Assembly (NCBI GenBank): GCA_963734865.1
Contig: CAVTIV010000006.1
Location: 62,001 to 126,000 of the forward strand
DNA length: 64,000 nt
DNA from: CBDCUW01 sp963734865
Lineage (GTDB): Bacteria > Planctomycetota > Planctomycetia > Pirellulales > Pirellulaceae
Direction of reading: 5' to 3'
Shown: positions 36,034-45,668 of the stretch, one piece after another
Position numbering within the stretch: the first letter of the stretch is position 1
Layout of the letters: the number at the start of each line of letters is the position of its first letter
Made by a program: the position numbers and the translations under genes
Notes under the pieces: generated by a model
The model's input: the letters and a program-made list of their open reading frames with translations, nothing else
What the model was told of the DNA's origin: nothing
Database searches by the model: none

Positions 36034-37624
36034 CTACAGCATCTCGCTGCCTTCGAGCACGGCAAGTTCGGCGCCATCGAGAAAGCTGACCAGTGATTTC
36101 GCCCGATAGGGTTGTTGCAACTTGCGAACGGCCTTGCTTTCGATCTGACGAACCCGTTCGCGGGTGACCTGGAAGATTCGGCCGACTTCTTCCAGCGTGT
36201 AGGTATAGCCGTCAGCCAACCCGTAGCGTAGACGCAGAATTTCTCGTTCGCGATAGTTCAGCGTTTCCATGGCCAGATCGATCTGAGCTTTCAGTGCCTC
36301 GCGATTCGTTTCCATCAACGGATCATCATCGCGATGATCTTCCAAGAATTCGCCAAAAACGCTGTCTTCGTGATCACCGATCGGCTGATCGAGCGAAAGT
36401 GGCTGGCGGCTCATTTTCAAAATCACGCGTGTGTCCTCGATCGAAAGTCCGCTGCGGAAGCAAACTTCTTCGGGAGTTGGTTCGCGGCCATTCTCTTGAA
36501 CGAGGTCACGTGTGATCTGCCGGATCTTGTTCATCGTATCGATCATGTGGACCGGAACACGGATCGTGCGGCTCTGGTCGGCGATTGCTCGGGTGATCGC
36601 TTGACGAATCCACCATGTCGCATAGGTGCTGAATTTGTAACCACGAGCATGCTCGAATTTATCGACCGCTCGCATCAACCCGGTGTTGCCCTCTTGGATC
36701 AGGTCCAAGAAAGAGAGGCCACGATTCCGATATTTTTTGGCAATCGAGACCACCAATCGCAGGTTGCCGGCAGACAAGATGCGTTTGGCCGCGTCGTAGT
36801 CATCACGATAGACGTCGCACTTGGAAACGCGCCGTGTGAGTGTTGCGGGCGTCTCGAACGTCAAACGCATCAAGTAGTTGCAGTTCGCTCTTGAGTTCCT
36901 TGGGCGTCGGCATGCCGGGCATACTCAGTGCATCGACGTCGCTTAGCAGGGATCGAATTTCGGTCATTCGCCGAGACGCTCGTCGAAGTTTCTCGAACAA
37001 GGGTTGCAGTTTACCGGTTCGAAGATTCATTTCTTCGATCAGCCGGACGGCTTTGTTGCGTCGCACGACGAGGTTCTTCCAGGCGGCACGGCGCTGTCGC
37101 ATCGGCAGGCGCTTGTTGACGGCAGCCATGTAGTCGGCGTGATTGAGGCTGAGCAGGTGTTGGAGTGTGCGGACATTGGGGACAATCCGCTTCATGATCG
37201 CCTTCTTCTCGACGGCGTTGGTGACACTGACTTCGATGGTGCGATCCAACCGCAGCTTTTTGTCGCGGACCTGTTCCAGCAGTTTCAAGGCACCCTGCAG
37301 CATGAAGTCGGTAGCCAACATCCAGTGGCGATAGCGTTCGCGGGTTTTTTCGATTTGTTTGGCGGCGGAGACTTCCTGGTCGCGAGTCAGTAGCGGGATC
37401 TGTCCCATTTGCATCAGGTACATTCGCACCGGATCCTCGGTCGGATCGGCGTCGGATTCATCACGCCGGCGTGATCGCTGCAAGTCGTCCTCGCTCACCT
37501 GGTCGCTGAATTCGTCTTGGGCATCGGCGAATTCCTGGCCCATTACTCGGGATCGTCGATTGACGGATTCTTCGGCGCCAAAGGCGTCATCTTGCAAGCT
37601 GCGTCGGCTGATTCTCTTTTCCAT
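36034..37624 (-). CDS. rpoD: Primary-type sigma-70 factor (RpoD/SigA-like) (frameshifted)
   Basis: RNA polymerase sigma factor of the primary type, about 530 residues if the frame is repaired. The start at 37624 (MEKRISRRSLQ) has a strong GAGGAG site 7 bases upstream. Region 1.2 (DPVRMYLMQMGQIPLLTRDQE) is followed by a spacer, then regions 2.1-2.4 (GNLRLVVSIAKKYRNRGLSFLDLIQEG, YKFSTYATWWIRQAI), region 3, and region 4 with the helix-turn-helix YTLEEVGRIFQVTRERVRQIE. The frame is broken near 36872: one extra T in ctacttgatg (coding strand); without it the text reads ELQLLMRLTFETPATL. The upstream frame continues to a stop at 36803. A main sigma factor cannot be a pseudogene, so either this is a sequence error, or this is a paralogue. 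Confidence 0.85.
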
Positions 37625-38232
37625 CAACGTCTCCTCGGAACCCGGTTCGGAACGATCGGTTAGGTTCGGGAGAAACCAAGCAAGACTGGTGCCGGAGGCT
37701 ATTTCGCGCCGCGTGTCGATCATGGCAAAGTGTTGTGCTGGAATAGGTTGCGTGAAAAATGGGGCGCTCCGTCCGGAACGGTTTGTTGCCAGATCACCAC
37801 AGGGGCGCGTTGCAAAAAAGCAACATCGGTCGCGTCTGCCATTCGCGATCCGTTCCCCGGGAGCTGCTGGGAGCCAGCCGTCTCGGTGCCAAAAGGTTAG
37901 GTCATGGCATTGCCACTACACGCTCGAACCCATCGGATTTACACTAACCGGCGTTCAGCGGTCGCAGAGCGATGCCTTGCACAGCAGCAGTTTTGGTCTG
38001 GTTTTGATGCGCGGCGCCTCTGTTTAGTTCCGCCGGTCAGTCATCTGTTGCAAATGCGATGTATCGCGAGAATCGGCGTGGATGCTTGCCGGATGCGACA
38101 GAGTGCTGTGAATTCACGTTCGATCGAGGTCGATTTGATGGCTCTTGGCTCCGCGCCGTGATTGCTGGAATCGGCGGCTGATCGAGTGTTGGCACACGAA
38201 AACGAAGCGTCCGAGGCTGCTGCAAAAAGATC
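37625..38232. other. Divergent intergenic region between rpoD-like gene and glnE
   Basis: About 600 bases. No intact ORF or RNA gene is recognised. It should carry the promoters of both flanking genes; no element could be assigned with confidence. Confidence 0.5.
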
Positions 38233-41200
38233 ATGGAAGCAAATCCAACTCCTTCGCCATCGACCAACGATGATTTTGACTGGATCGATGCGTTTCGGTT
38301 CCAGGATCTCGAACAGGCCCGGATCGAGTTGCAGTCGATTTGGCGTTGTGGTGCACCACCCGACTTGCTGGCCATGTTGCGTGAGCGCTTGATCGTTCAA
38401 TTCAAGCAGCTGGTGGACCTCGACGCGGCGGTTGCCAATCTTGGTCGATTCATCGCTGCGAGCCGGAGTCCGACATCCCTGTTGGCGTTATTTGAGCGTG
38501 ATGCGGGTGCGTTGCCGGCACTGCTTCAGGTCTTTGCAGCCAGCCAAACCATCGCCAATCTGCTCATCGCCGATCCATCGAGTTTTGATCTGCTGCGGGC
38601 CAGCGACGGTCAGCCCGCCGAACGACGCTTTTTGGTCGATGAATTGGTTGGTGAACTGGCGACCATCGATCGCAGCAACCGGGCCATCATTGCGATCCGC
38701 AAATTCGTATCGCAGGAAATGGTTCGCATCGCCTATGCCGAGTTTGTCCGTGGGCTGTCGCCAGAGAAAGTCGGTCGACAATTGGCGTATGTTGCCGATG
38801 CCGTGATCGAGGCGAGCTTGGGGTTTGTGACAAGGCGGCTCGCCGAGCAGCGTGAAATACCGCGGTTGGTCGACGGGACGACGCCGGCGATCACCGTCAT
38901 TGGGCTGGGGCCTCTTGGTGGCGAGGAGATGGCCTATGCGTCACCCATGCAATTGGTGTTCTTGTACGACCAGATTGAAATGAACAACCCATCGCATCGC
39001 AAGTTTTATGCGACGGTTGTGAGTGATCTGGTTAGCTTGCTTTCGCCCGACGAGGTTGGCTCGCTGGGTCTCGAGATCGATTTACGCAAGGGCCCCAAGT
39101 ATGACGTTGGCGTGAACATTTGCAGTGTTCGTGAGGCTGTGCGGATTTACGAAACGAGTGGTCGCATCTGGCACCGAATGAACTTCGTCCAGGCGCGAGT
39201 CGTTGCCGGATCGGCGAGTCTGGGAGAGTCGTTTCTGCGTCGTCTTCAACCCTGGATCTATCGTCGTTTTTTGAACCGTGCCGACCTGGCCGAAATCCGT
39301 ACCCTGCGTCACAAGCTGGAGCGGCGAGCCGAACAGCAGGAGTTCACCGGACATGACGTTTCGCGAGATCCCGGCGGTCGCAGCGACTTGGAATTGACGA
39401 TCCAGTTTTTGCAACTGCTTCATGGTGGCGATCTGGTGTCGGTCCGCTGTGCAAATACCAATGATGCGATCGTGGCACTCGAGCGCGCGGGTTGTCTGAC
39501 GCACCAGGAAGCGACGCTGTTGTCCGACAATTATGCGAGGCTGTGCCGGCTGGAACATCAGCTGTCAATCATGTTTGACAGTCGCGGCGGAATGCTGCCC
39601 GACGATCCGCTGCTGCGTGGTCGGCTGGCATGGCAGTTGGGGATTCGCGCCAAAGACGGCAGAGGGGGTGACACGGAAAAGTTCGATGCGTTATTGCGAG
39701 AAACGTTTCAGGTGAATCGTAAGATGATCAATCACTTGATGCTTGACGCGTTGCAGGACGACGTATTGGTTCCAATCGAAACGGAATTGCTGCTCGATCC
39801 CGAGCCCGATTTCGAACTCGTCCGGCAAACGATGGCTGGTCATCGGCTTGATGATGCCAAACGCGCGATGGAGGACCTGGCATCGTTGAGCACCGAAACG
39901 GTATCGTTTCTTTCGCCTCATCGATGCCGACATTTTTTCGCTTCGCTGGCGCCGGCGTTGTTGTCGGAGATTTCTCGAACTCCAAACCCGCACGCCGCGC
40001 TGACCACCTTGGTCAAGGTGTCCGATTCGCTCGGTGCAAAAGCAACGCTATGGGAACTGCTCGGTTCGAATCGCCCGACCATGCAATTGATGGTCCGGTT
40101 GTGCGCAACGACGCCCTATTTGAGCGGGATTTTGATCGAGAATCCCGGGATGATCGACGAATTAATCGATTCGTTATTGATGGATCGGCTACCAACAGCC
40201 AGTCGTCTCGATGCGCACTCGATCGAGTTGTGCCGTGGTGCCGCCAATGTCGATCGGATTCTGCACAGCTTCAAGAATAGCGCCCATTTGACGATTGGCG
40301 TTCGCGATATGCTGGGAAAGGAATCGATTGAAGCGACACATGCAGCGATTGCTGATACCGCCGAGGCCTGCATTCGGCGGGTGATCGACCATGAGCAGGA
40401 ATTGCTGGCTGAACAGTATGGCGACCCGATTTCCGAGCAAGACGAGGTATCCGAGCTGGTGACTTTGGCACTCGGAAAGCTGGGCGGACACGAGCCGAAT
40501 TACCACAGCGACCTGGATGCCATCTTTCTTTACTCGGCCGAGGGTGAAACACGGCGTCGTGTCGGAGGCCATCGTGTCACGGTGAGACACCAACATTTTT
40601 TCAATGAGTTGGCGCAGCGGGTCGTGACACGTATCAATCGCCCCGGATCGAGTGATCGGCTTTATGAGTTGGACTCGCGGTTGCGGCCGACCGGCGAAGT
40701 CGGCTTGATGGCTGTGTCGATCGACGAGTTCTTAAAACAGTTCCGGCAAGATACGGCACTGCTATGGCAGCGTTTGGCATTGTGCAAGGCACGAGCGATA
40801 TCGGGTTCACCCAAATTGCGGCGAAAGACCGACGAGGCGGTCGCTAGCGTGATCCGGGAGACACGATGGCACCCGCGAATGGCGACGGAGATTCGTGAGT
40901 TGCGACAACGGATGCAGCAAACCGCCAGTAGCGAAAACCTGAAACGTGCCGAAGGCGGTACGGTCGACGTCGAGGTTGTCGCGCAAATGTTGACACTGCG
41001 TCATGCCGGTGAGTCACCCGAAATCATCCGGCAAGGAACGACGGCGTCGCTGCAAGCAATCGCCCAGGCAGGGTACTTGAGCGAAGTGCAATCGCTGGAG
41101 TTGATCAACGGCTATCGCACGCTGAGACGTGTCGAGGCGAACCTGCGTCTGATGAACACACCGGCCCGCCATGAATTGCCCGATGATGAGGCGTCGATGC

Positions 41201-41322
41201 GAAACCTTGCCTTCTTGATGCACGAATCGGATCCGTCGATGATCGTTGCCCAGTGTCAACAAGCGCGTCAAAACAATCGACGATTGTTCAATCTGGTTTT
41301 TGACATGGAATCTGGGAACTGA
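38233..41322 (+). CDS. glnE: Glutamine synthetase adenylyltransferase with degenerate N-terminal domain
   Basis: Bifunctional-type GlnE of 1029 residues that controls glutamine synthetase by adenylylation of a Tyr. The C-terminal nucleotidyltransferase domain is intact: LGKLGGHEPNYHSDLDAIF (about residues 748-766) carries the two metal-binding Asp of SDLD, and ELDSRLRPTGEVG follows. The N-terminal domain, normally the deadenylylase, has the equivalent loop as GLGPLGGEEMAYASPMQLVFLYD (about residue 223 onward): the D-x-D of SDIDL is replaced by PMQ, so deadenylylation is predicted to be lost. The helical linker and regulatory regions are otherwise complete. No glnA or glnB is in the window. 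Confidence 0.93.
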   Translation: MEANPTPSPSTNDDFDWIDAFRFQDLEQARIELQSIWRCGAPPDLLAMLRERLIVQFKQLVDLDAAVANLGRFIAASRSPTSLLALFERDAGALPALLQVFAASQTIANLLIADPSSFDLLRASDGQPAERRFLVDELVGELATIDRSNRAIIAIRKFVSQEMVRIAYAEFVRGLSPEKVGRQLAYVADAVIEASLGFVTRRLAEQREIPRLVDGTTPAITVIGLGPLGGEEMAYASPMQLVFLYDQIEMNNPSHRKFYATVVSDLVSLLSPDEVGSLGLEIDLRKGPKYDVGVNICSVREAVRIYETSGRIWHRMNFVQARVVAGSASLGESFLRRLQPWIYRRFLNRADLAEIRTLRHKLERRAEQQEFTGHDVSRDPGGRSDLELTIQFLQLLHGGDLVSVRCANTNDAIVALERAGCLTHQEATLLSDNYARLCRLEHQLSIMFDSRGGMLPDDPLLRGRLAWQLGIRAKDGRGGDTEKFDALLRETFQVNRKMINHLMLDALQDDVLVPIETELLLDPEPDFELVRQTMAGHRLDDAKRAMEDLASLSTETVSFLSPHRCRHFFASLAPALLSEISRTPNPHAALTTLVKVSDSLGAKATLWELLGSNRPTMQLMVRLCATTPYLSGILIENPGMIDELIDSLLMDRLPTASRLDAHSIELCRGAANVDRILHSFKNSAHLTIGVRDMLGKESIEATHAAIADTAEACIRRVIDHEQELLAEQYGDPISEQDEVSELVTLALGKLGGHEPNYHSDLDAIFLYSAEGETRRRVGGHRVTVRHQHFFNELAQRVVTRINRPGSSDRLYELDSRLRPTGEVGLMAVSIDEFLKQFRQDTALLWQRLALCKARAISGSPKLRRKTDEAVASVIRETRWHPRMATEIRELRQRMQQTASSENLKRAEGGTVDVEVVAQMLTLRHAGESPEIIRQGTTASLQAIAQAGYLSEVQSLELINGYRTLRRVEANLRLMNTPARHELPDDEASMRNLAFLMHESDPSMIVAQCQQARQNNRRLFNLVFDMESGN

Positions 41323-41323
41323 A

Positions 41324-41352
41324 GGCACCGCTGCCTCAATGAGGCAGTGCCG
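41324..41352 (+). terminator. Possible terminator hairpin after glnE
   Basis: ggcaccgctgcctc and gaggcagtgcc, starting one base after the glnE stop codon, form a stem with a small bulge and a 3-base loop. No U-tract follows, so it may be a processing or attenuating hairpin. Confidence 0.45.
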
Positions 41353-41398
41353 GCATTGTCACCCCAATCATGGACGCTGCCCGCCGCAGCGGCGCTGA

Positions 41399-41446
41399 CG
41401 GGCTGTTGACGGAGTGATGTCGTGATACAACTCGATCAACAGCCCG
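41399..41446. repeat. Inverted repeat, 11-bp perfect arms
   Basis: cgggctgttga (41399-41409) and tcaacagcccg (41436-41446) between the convergent glnE and RTX genes; they could serve as a bidirectional terminator stem with a 26-base loop. Confidence 0.6.
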
Positions 41447-41495
41447 TTGCACCTGCTTCGGGCGATCCCGCTTCGAGGCGATTCGGCGGGCAAGG

Positions 41496-42874
41496 CTACA
41501 GACCGAATCGACCTGCGATCACGCCCCGCAACAACGCGTCATCGAGCGGCGACATGTTGCCGAACAGCCAGTCATTGCCACCGTCGCCAAACAACCAATC
41601 GTCGCCTGCACCACCGAACACGATATCGTTGTCCGTCTCGACCAAGGTCTCTGCGTTGCTGTTGTCGGCGGCTTGCGACGGGCTGACGGCCGCTGGCGTT
41701 GCCGCTGCTGGTTCGCTGATCGGTTCGCTGACGGTTCGCTGACCGGTTCGCCGGCAGTGTTCTCCGGTAATGACTGCTCCGGCATGCAGGTTGTCGGTTC
41801 GGCAGATGCATCGGTCGCGGTCGCCGTGGGATCGCTCTGGGCGACGGCGACGGGATCGCTTGGCACGACGCTGGGCGAATCGTCGGCATCCGCTTCGACG
41901 TTGTCGGCTGCAGCGTTTGCGGCGCCGTCGACGTTGGGCGAAGCGTCCGTAACCGTTTCGACCTCATCGGCTGCAGCGTTTGCGGCGCTGTCGACGCTGG
42001 GCGAAGCGTCGGCAACCGCTTCGACGTTGTCGGCTGCAGCGTTTGCGGCGCTGTCGACGCTGGGCGAAGTATCCGCAATCGCTTCGACCTCGTCAGCTGC
42101 AGCCTCGGCGACCGTTTCGCCGCTGGGCGCGTCTTCGACGACCGTATCATCGCCGGACGCGTCATCGGCGCAGGGGTCCTCGCCGGGCATTTCGTCGGCG
42201 ACCGCTTGCGGGCTGGAAGGATCGTCGGCGGGGTCACCACTGGTTGCGTCCGCGCCGGTCGCCGCCGCGCCGTCGTTGCTATCACTGGTCAAATCCCCAG
42301 TGATGGTCGCGGTTTCGTTGCCAGGATCTTCGGATGATGGATCGGACGACATCACCGCGGCGGCCGGTTCGAGATCAGCGGCGTCGGAGTTTTGCGGAGC
42401 GGAGATGATTGTCGCACCGCCGCCAGGGCCGCCCAGGATGCGATCCAATCCTCCACCACCCAAGAGGATATCGTCACCGGTGCCTCCGACCAGCAAATCG
42501 TTTCCGCTTCCGCCCATCAGCACATCGTCACCGCTGCCGCCTCTCGCGATGGTGCGAATCGAAGTGTCATTGACAAGAACATCGTTCCCGTCGCCACCCT
42601 CGAAGACGACACCGCTGACTTCGTCGGTCGCGAACGAACCATTGAGTTCGGCGACGAGTTGCCCGGCATCGTCGTAAGTTGAAAGTTTGACAATCACAGT
42701 ATCCGATTCGGTATACACTTCGGCGATATCATCCATTGCGGTTCCTTGCAAGGAGATCATCCCGTCGGCCATGCCGATGTCGCCGGCCATTAGCTTCCGC
42801 GACTCAAGACTCTGAAAAGAAAGTCGACCAATGTTTCGGCTACTTCCACCACGACGCTTGAATGAACGTTTCAT
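41496..42874 (-). CDS. RTX/hemolysin-type calcium-binding exoprotein with planctomycete LESRKLMA motif (frameshifted)
   Basis: Secreted protein of about 459 residues. The start at 42874 (MKRSFKRRGG) leads into FQSLESRKLMAGD, the planctomycete N-terminal export motif. Residues about 90-150 hold RTX nonapeptides (GGDGNDVL, GGSGDDVLMGGSGNDLLVGGTGDDILLGG) for Ca2+ binding. A long Asp/Glu/Ala-rich linker includes a 21-residue repeat. Near 41732 one base is missing within 12-base repeats, so the open frame goes on in Arg-rich nonsense to 41519. The correct frame gives a C-terminal RTX pair (VFGGAGDDWLFGDGGNDWLFG) ending at 41496. It may mediate adhesion or matrix structure; this is inferred from the repeat type. 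Confidence 0.8.
41894..42112 (-). repeat. 63-base tandem repeat inside the RTX gene linker
   Basis: Three full copies with starts at 41894, 41957 and 42020, and a partial copy from 42083. They encode the 21-residue unit VEAVADASPSVDSAANAAADN and variants. Confidence 0.85.
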
Positions 42875-43311
42875 CGCAACACACCCTATGCGAAACGAAA
42901 GGAGAGCGGACATCGTTCGCTCCGTGCGACGCGCCGAGACTCTCTGATTGACGCTCGGAGGTCTGTTACCGATCGGTTCACGTGAAACCATTCACGTCGC
43001 AGCGATCATGACATCTGCACCTAACGCGCTGATGCGAGTCAATCGTTTGCGAAGCTACCGAATGCGAGACTGCCGAGTTGAAGAATGGCTGAAAGCAGAC
43101 AACGTGCCAAAGGGGAGCGGCGAGCGCAAGAAACGCATCAACTCGTTGGCCGCTGCGGAATGGATGGAGCACGAAAGACGGCAAACTTGCGATCGGAATG
43201 ACTGGGGAATTTGATCGCCCAGGGACGGGCAGGGGGATGCTGCCGATTGTCAGAATTACACAACCGTGGCCGGATTTTCCAAAGCTCCCATGATCGACTG
43301 CATTGGATCGA
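42875..43311. other. Intergenic region upstream of the RTX gene
   Basis: About 435 bases between the RTX start and the stop of the downstream serine hydrolase, both minus strand. No gene is recognised; plus-strand open frames here look like shadows. It should hold the RTX promoter. Confidence 0.5.
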
Positions 43312-44232
43312 TCAGCGGCAAGTGTTTTGAACCGACGGATTCGCAACGGAGCCAAGCCATTTGCGGAGATCGTTTCGCGCGTCACTGGGACGCAATACCC
43401 AGGCATCGTTGTGATTTCGGAATCCCGTTTCCAGGAACGTGAAACTGCCATCGATCCCAGTCGACTCGAGCCACTTGCGGGTTGCGGCGAGTCCGCGACT
43501 TTGGTCCGTCAGCTCGTGACAGATCAGCTGCGGACGGTTATTCAGTCGGGCCAATCGCGAACTCGCCGATGCTTCGTCATTGCCCGGGTAGGGCCACCTT
43601 CGAACGCCGTCGTAGTGGCTGTAGGCGATGAAGCCACACCACAGCTTGGCAATTTCATCATCGAACAAGCCGATGAAATTACAGGCGATTGCGCCGCGAG
43701 AGAAACCGGCCAAGATCACACGTTCTGGATCGCCTCGGTAGTTCTCGCAGATCCACGGGATGGCTGCCTGGCAATACTCGAGGGTCGGTTTCACATCGTA
43801 GTTTGGCGCGTCTCCCCACCAATGCGTGGCGATCCGTCGTCGGTCTTCGCGGAGATAGGGCAAGCAGACCCAGATGAATCCTTCACCGCCGGTGATTCCA
43901 TACCCCAGCTTGCTGCCCTCCGGGAGGCCTGTGGAGACGTCACCCATCGAGTTTTGGTAATCGCCGTTTCCGGCGAATTCGATAATCACCGGATATTTTC
44001 GTGACGGGCGGTAATCGGTTGGCAGATAAACGACGTGATAGACGCTGGTGCCCTGCCAGCGCGGGAGCACCTGCCGGACCCGTTTTCCTGGCCCGGGCTG
44101 ACCCTCCTGCAACTCGGGCAGAACGAGGTCGGCGGGCACCGAATCGATCAGGGGCGCCGCCGAGGGCGGATGTTGGGCCTGAGCGAGGTCGATCATCGCC
44201 ATCAGGCCGAGCAAAGACCAAAATCCTCTCAT
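43312..44232 (-). CDS. Secreted serine hydrolase (alpha/beta fold), PHB-depolymerase/esterase-like
   Basis: 306 residues from the ATG at 44232, which follows a GAGGG ribosome site and begins a signal peptide (MRGFWSLLGLMAMIDLAQA). An alpha/beta hydrolase core follows: YHVVYLPTDYRPSRKYPVIIEFAGNG, RVILAGFSRGAIACNFIGL with the nucleophile Ser in GFSRG, and a late FRNHNDAWVLRP containing the probable catalytic His. It resembles putative polysaccharide or carbohydrate esterases of planctomycetes; substrate unknown. It is divergent from the SHD1 protein gene. Confidence 0.82.
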   Translation of the reverse strand: MRGFWSLLGLMAMIDLAQAQHPPSAAPLIDSVPADLVLPELQEGQPGPGKRVRQVLPRWQGTSVYHVVYLPTDYRPSRKYPVIIEFAGNGDYQNSMGDVSTGLPEGSKLGYGITGGEGFIWVCLPYLREDRRRIATHWWGDAPNYDVKPTLEYCQAAIPWICENYRGDPERVILAGFSRGAIACNFIGLFDDEIAKLWCGFIAYSHYDGVRRWPYPGNDEASASSRLARLNNRPQLICHELTDQSRGLAATRKWLESTGIDGSFTFLETGFRNHNDAWVLRPSDARNDLRKWLGSVANPSVQNTCR

Positions 44233-44402
44233 CGTGACCCTCGTGGTGAATTGCAACTCGGTTTGAATCAGGGCATCCTATACGGATGCGAAGAGTGCAC
44301 AAAATCAGTTTACATCGATTTCGCGCCCCAAACGCGTCGCGCCGAGGCCCGTTGGATACACCGTTCCATTCCCGTCATTCCTGTCACTCACGGATTCAAC
44401 CC

Positions 44403-45656
44403 ATGCGTTGCCAAAGACCGCTGATGCTCCTGGTCCTGCTGCTATCAGGGCTGTTTCTATCTGCCGATGCTCGATCGGAGACATGGGTTGATGCGACCGG
44501 GAAGTTTCGCGTCGAAGCCAAGTTCCTGAGTGTGAGCGGCGGAAATATTTATCTCGAAACCGCGGACGGCAAACGGATTGCCGTTCCCATCAGTCGGCTC
44601 TCGAGCGAGAGTCTGGATCAAGCCAAGCGTTTGTATCAAGCAGCCAAGAGTGCCGGCACGGCCACGCCAGCTGCAGCAGCTTCGCCGGCCACCGCCAACG
44701 TGGCGGGCGAAAGCAAACTCGGCGCAAACCCCACCGCCGCGGAGACGGCCGAAATCATGACCGCGGCCCTCGCCGAGTTCGACTTGGTGACGATTTGGGA
44801 TGCGTTTCCCGCCAAGCACCAAAATGACATCGAACAGACAGTCCGCTTGGCGGCCAATTCATTGGACGAACCCACCTGGAACAGTGTTGCGACCTTGCTG
44901 AAAAAGGTGAGCCGGCTGGCCAGTGACAAGAAACAGTTTTTTCTGAACAACCCCTTGATCGGACAATCGATTCCAAACACCCCCCAGACAAGCGAGATTT
45001 GGGATGCCGCGGCGGGCTTGATCGATGCCTATGCCAATAGCACGATCACAGATCAATCAGCAATGAAGAGCTTCAGCATGGATCAGCTGATCGTCAAAGA
45101 TGTCCCCAAGATGCGGGCCGCCTTTGAGCAGCTGAAACGGCTAACTCAAGACTTGCAAGATTCACCATTCGGTCAAATGGCCGAAATGCCAAAAATTGAA
45201 ACCGTGTCCGAATCGGCGACCGAAGCCGTGCTGAAGATCACCCATGGCGAGGAGGTGCAAGAGCAGAAGTTCGTCAAATTCGAGAACCGCTGGGTCCCCG
45301 CCGAGATGATCGAAGGATGGGATGAGGGGATGCAAAAAGCGCGGAAAGAACTGGCAAAACTGTCGACCCCCCAGGGACAACAGGGACTGGCACAGCTGCG
45401 AATGGGGCTGATGATGGCCGGCGCACCGATCGACCAACTGCTCGCCGCCAGCGACCAGGCACAGTTCGATGCCGTCATCGGCAATGTTTCGGGAATGGTG
45501 ATGGGAATGATGGGGGGCATGGGTGGAGCCGGCGGCCCAGGTATTGGCGGACCGGGTATCGGCGGCCCGGGCGGAGCAGGTGGATTCCCACCGGGATTCG
45601 GTGGCGATGACGCGCCGCCGGGCGGAGCGCCGGCGAATTTCGGCGACGGATTCTGA
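44403..45656 (+). CDS. SHD1-domain secreted protein with Gly/Pro-rich tail
   Basis: 417 residues from the ATG at 44403, which begins the signal peptide (LMLLVLLLSGLFLSADARS). An SHD1 (Sla1 homology 1-like) domain lies at about residues 25-75: TWVDATGKFRVEAKFLSV followed by GKRIAVPISRLSSESL, a small SH3-like module that planctomycetes carry in many exported proteins. The middle is helical and polar. The C-terminus is a low-complexity Gly/Met/Pro tail (MMGGMGG, GPGIGGPG). An upstream extension to 44286 has no signal-like sequence. Function unknown; it converges with the Eis-like gene 12 bases away. Confidence 0.8.
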   Translation: MRCQRPLMLLVLLLSGLFLSADARSETWVDATGKFRVEAKFLSVSGGNIYLETADGKRIAVPISRLSSESLDQAKRLYQAAKSAGTATPAAAASPATANVAGESKLGANPTAAETAEIMTAALAEFDLVTIWDAFPAKHQNDIEQTVRLAANSLDEPTWNSVATLLKKVSRLASDKKQFFLNNPLIGQSIPNTPQTSEIWDAAAGLIDAYANSTITDQSAMKSFSMDQLIVKDVPKMRAAFEQLKRLTQDLQDSPFGQMAEMPKIETVSESATEAVLKITHGEEVQEQKFVKFENRWVPAEMIEGWDEGMQKARKELAKLSTPQGQQGLAQLRMGLMMAGAPIDQLLAASDQAQFDAVIGNVSGMVMGMMGGMGGAGGPGIGGPGIGGPGGAGGFPPGFGGDDAPPGGAPANFGDGF

Positions 45657-45668
45657 ATGCGGCCCCCG

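Noticed and set aside
36803..36880. Programmed ribosomal frameshift in the sigma factor, as in prfB
   Set aside because: There is no stop codon at the shift site, no internal ribosome-like sequence or slippery codon pair, and several unrelated genes in the window show similar one-base shifts.
41886..42112. CRISPR array candidate because of regular repeats
   Set aside because: The repeats are contiguous 63-base coding units without unique spacers; no cas genes are present.
41673..42677. Long plus-strand ORF rich in Ala/Ser opposite the RTX gene
   Set aside because: It is the antisense shadow of the acidic repeat linker; the minus-strand frame has the export motif and RTX repeats.
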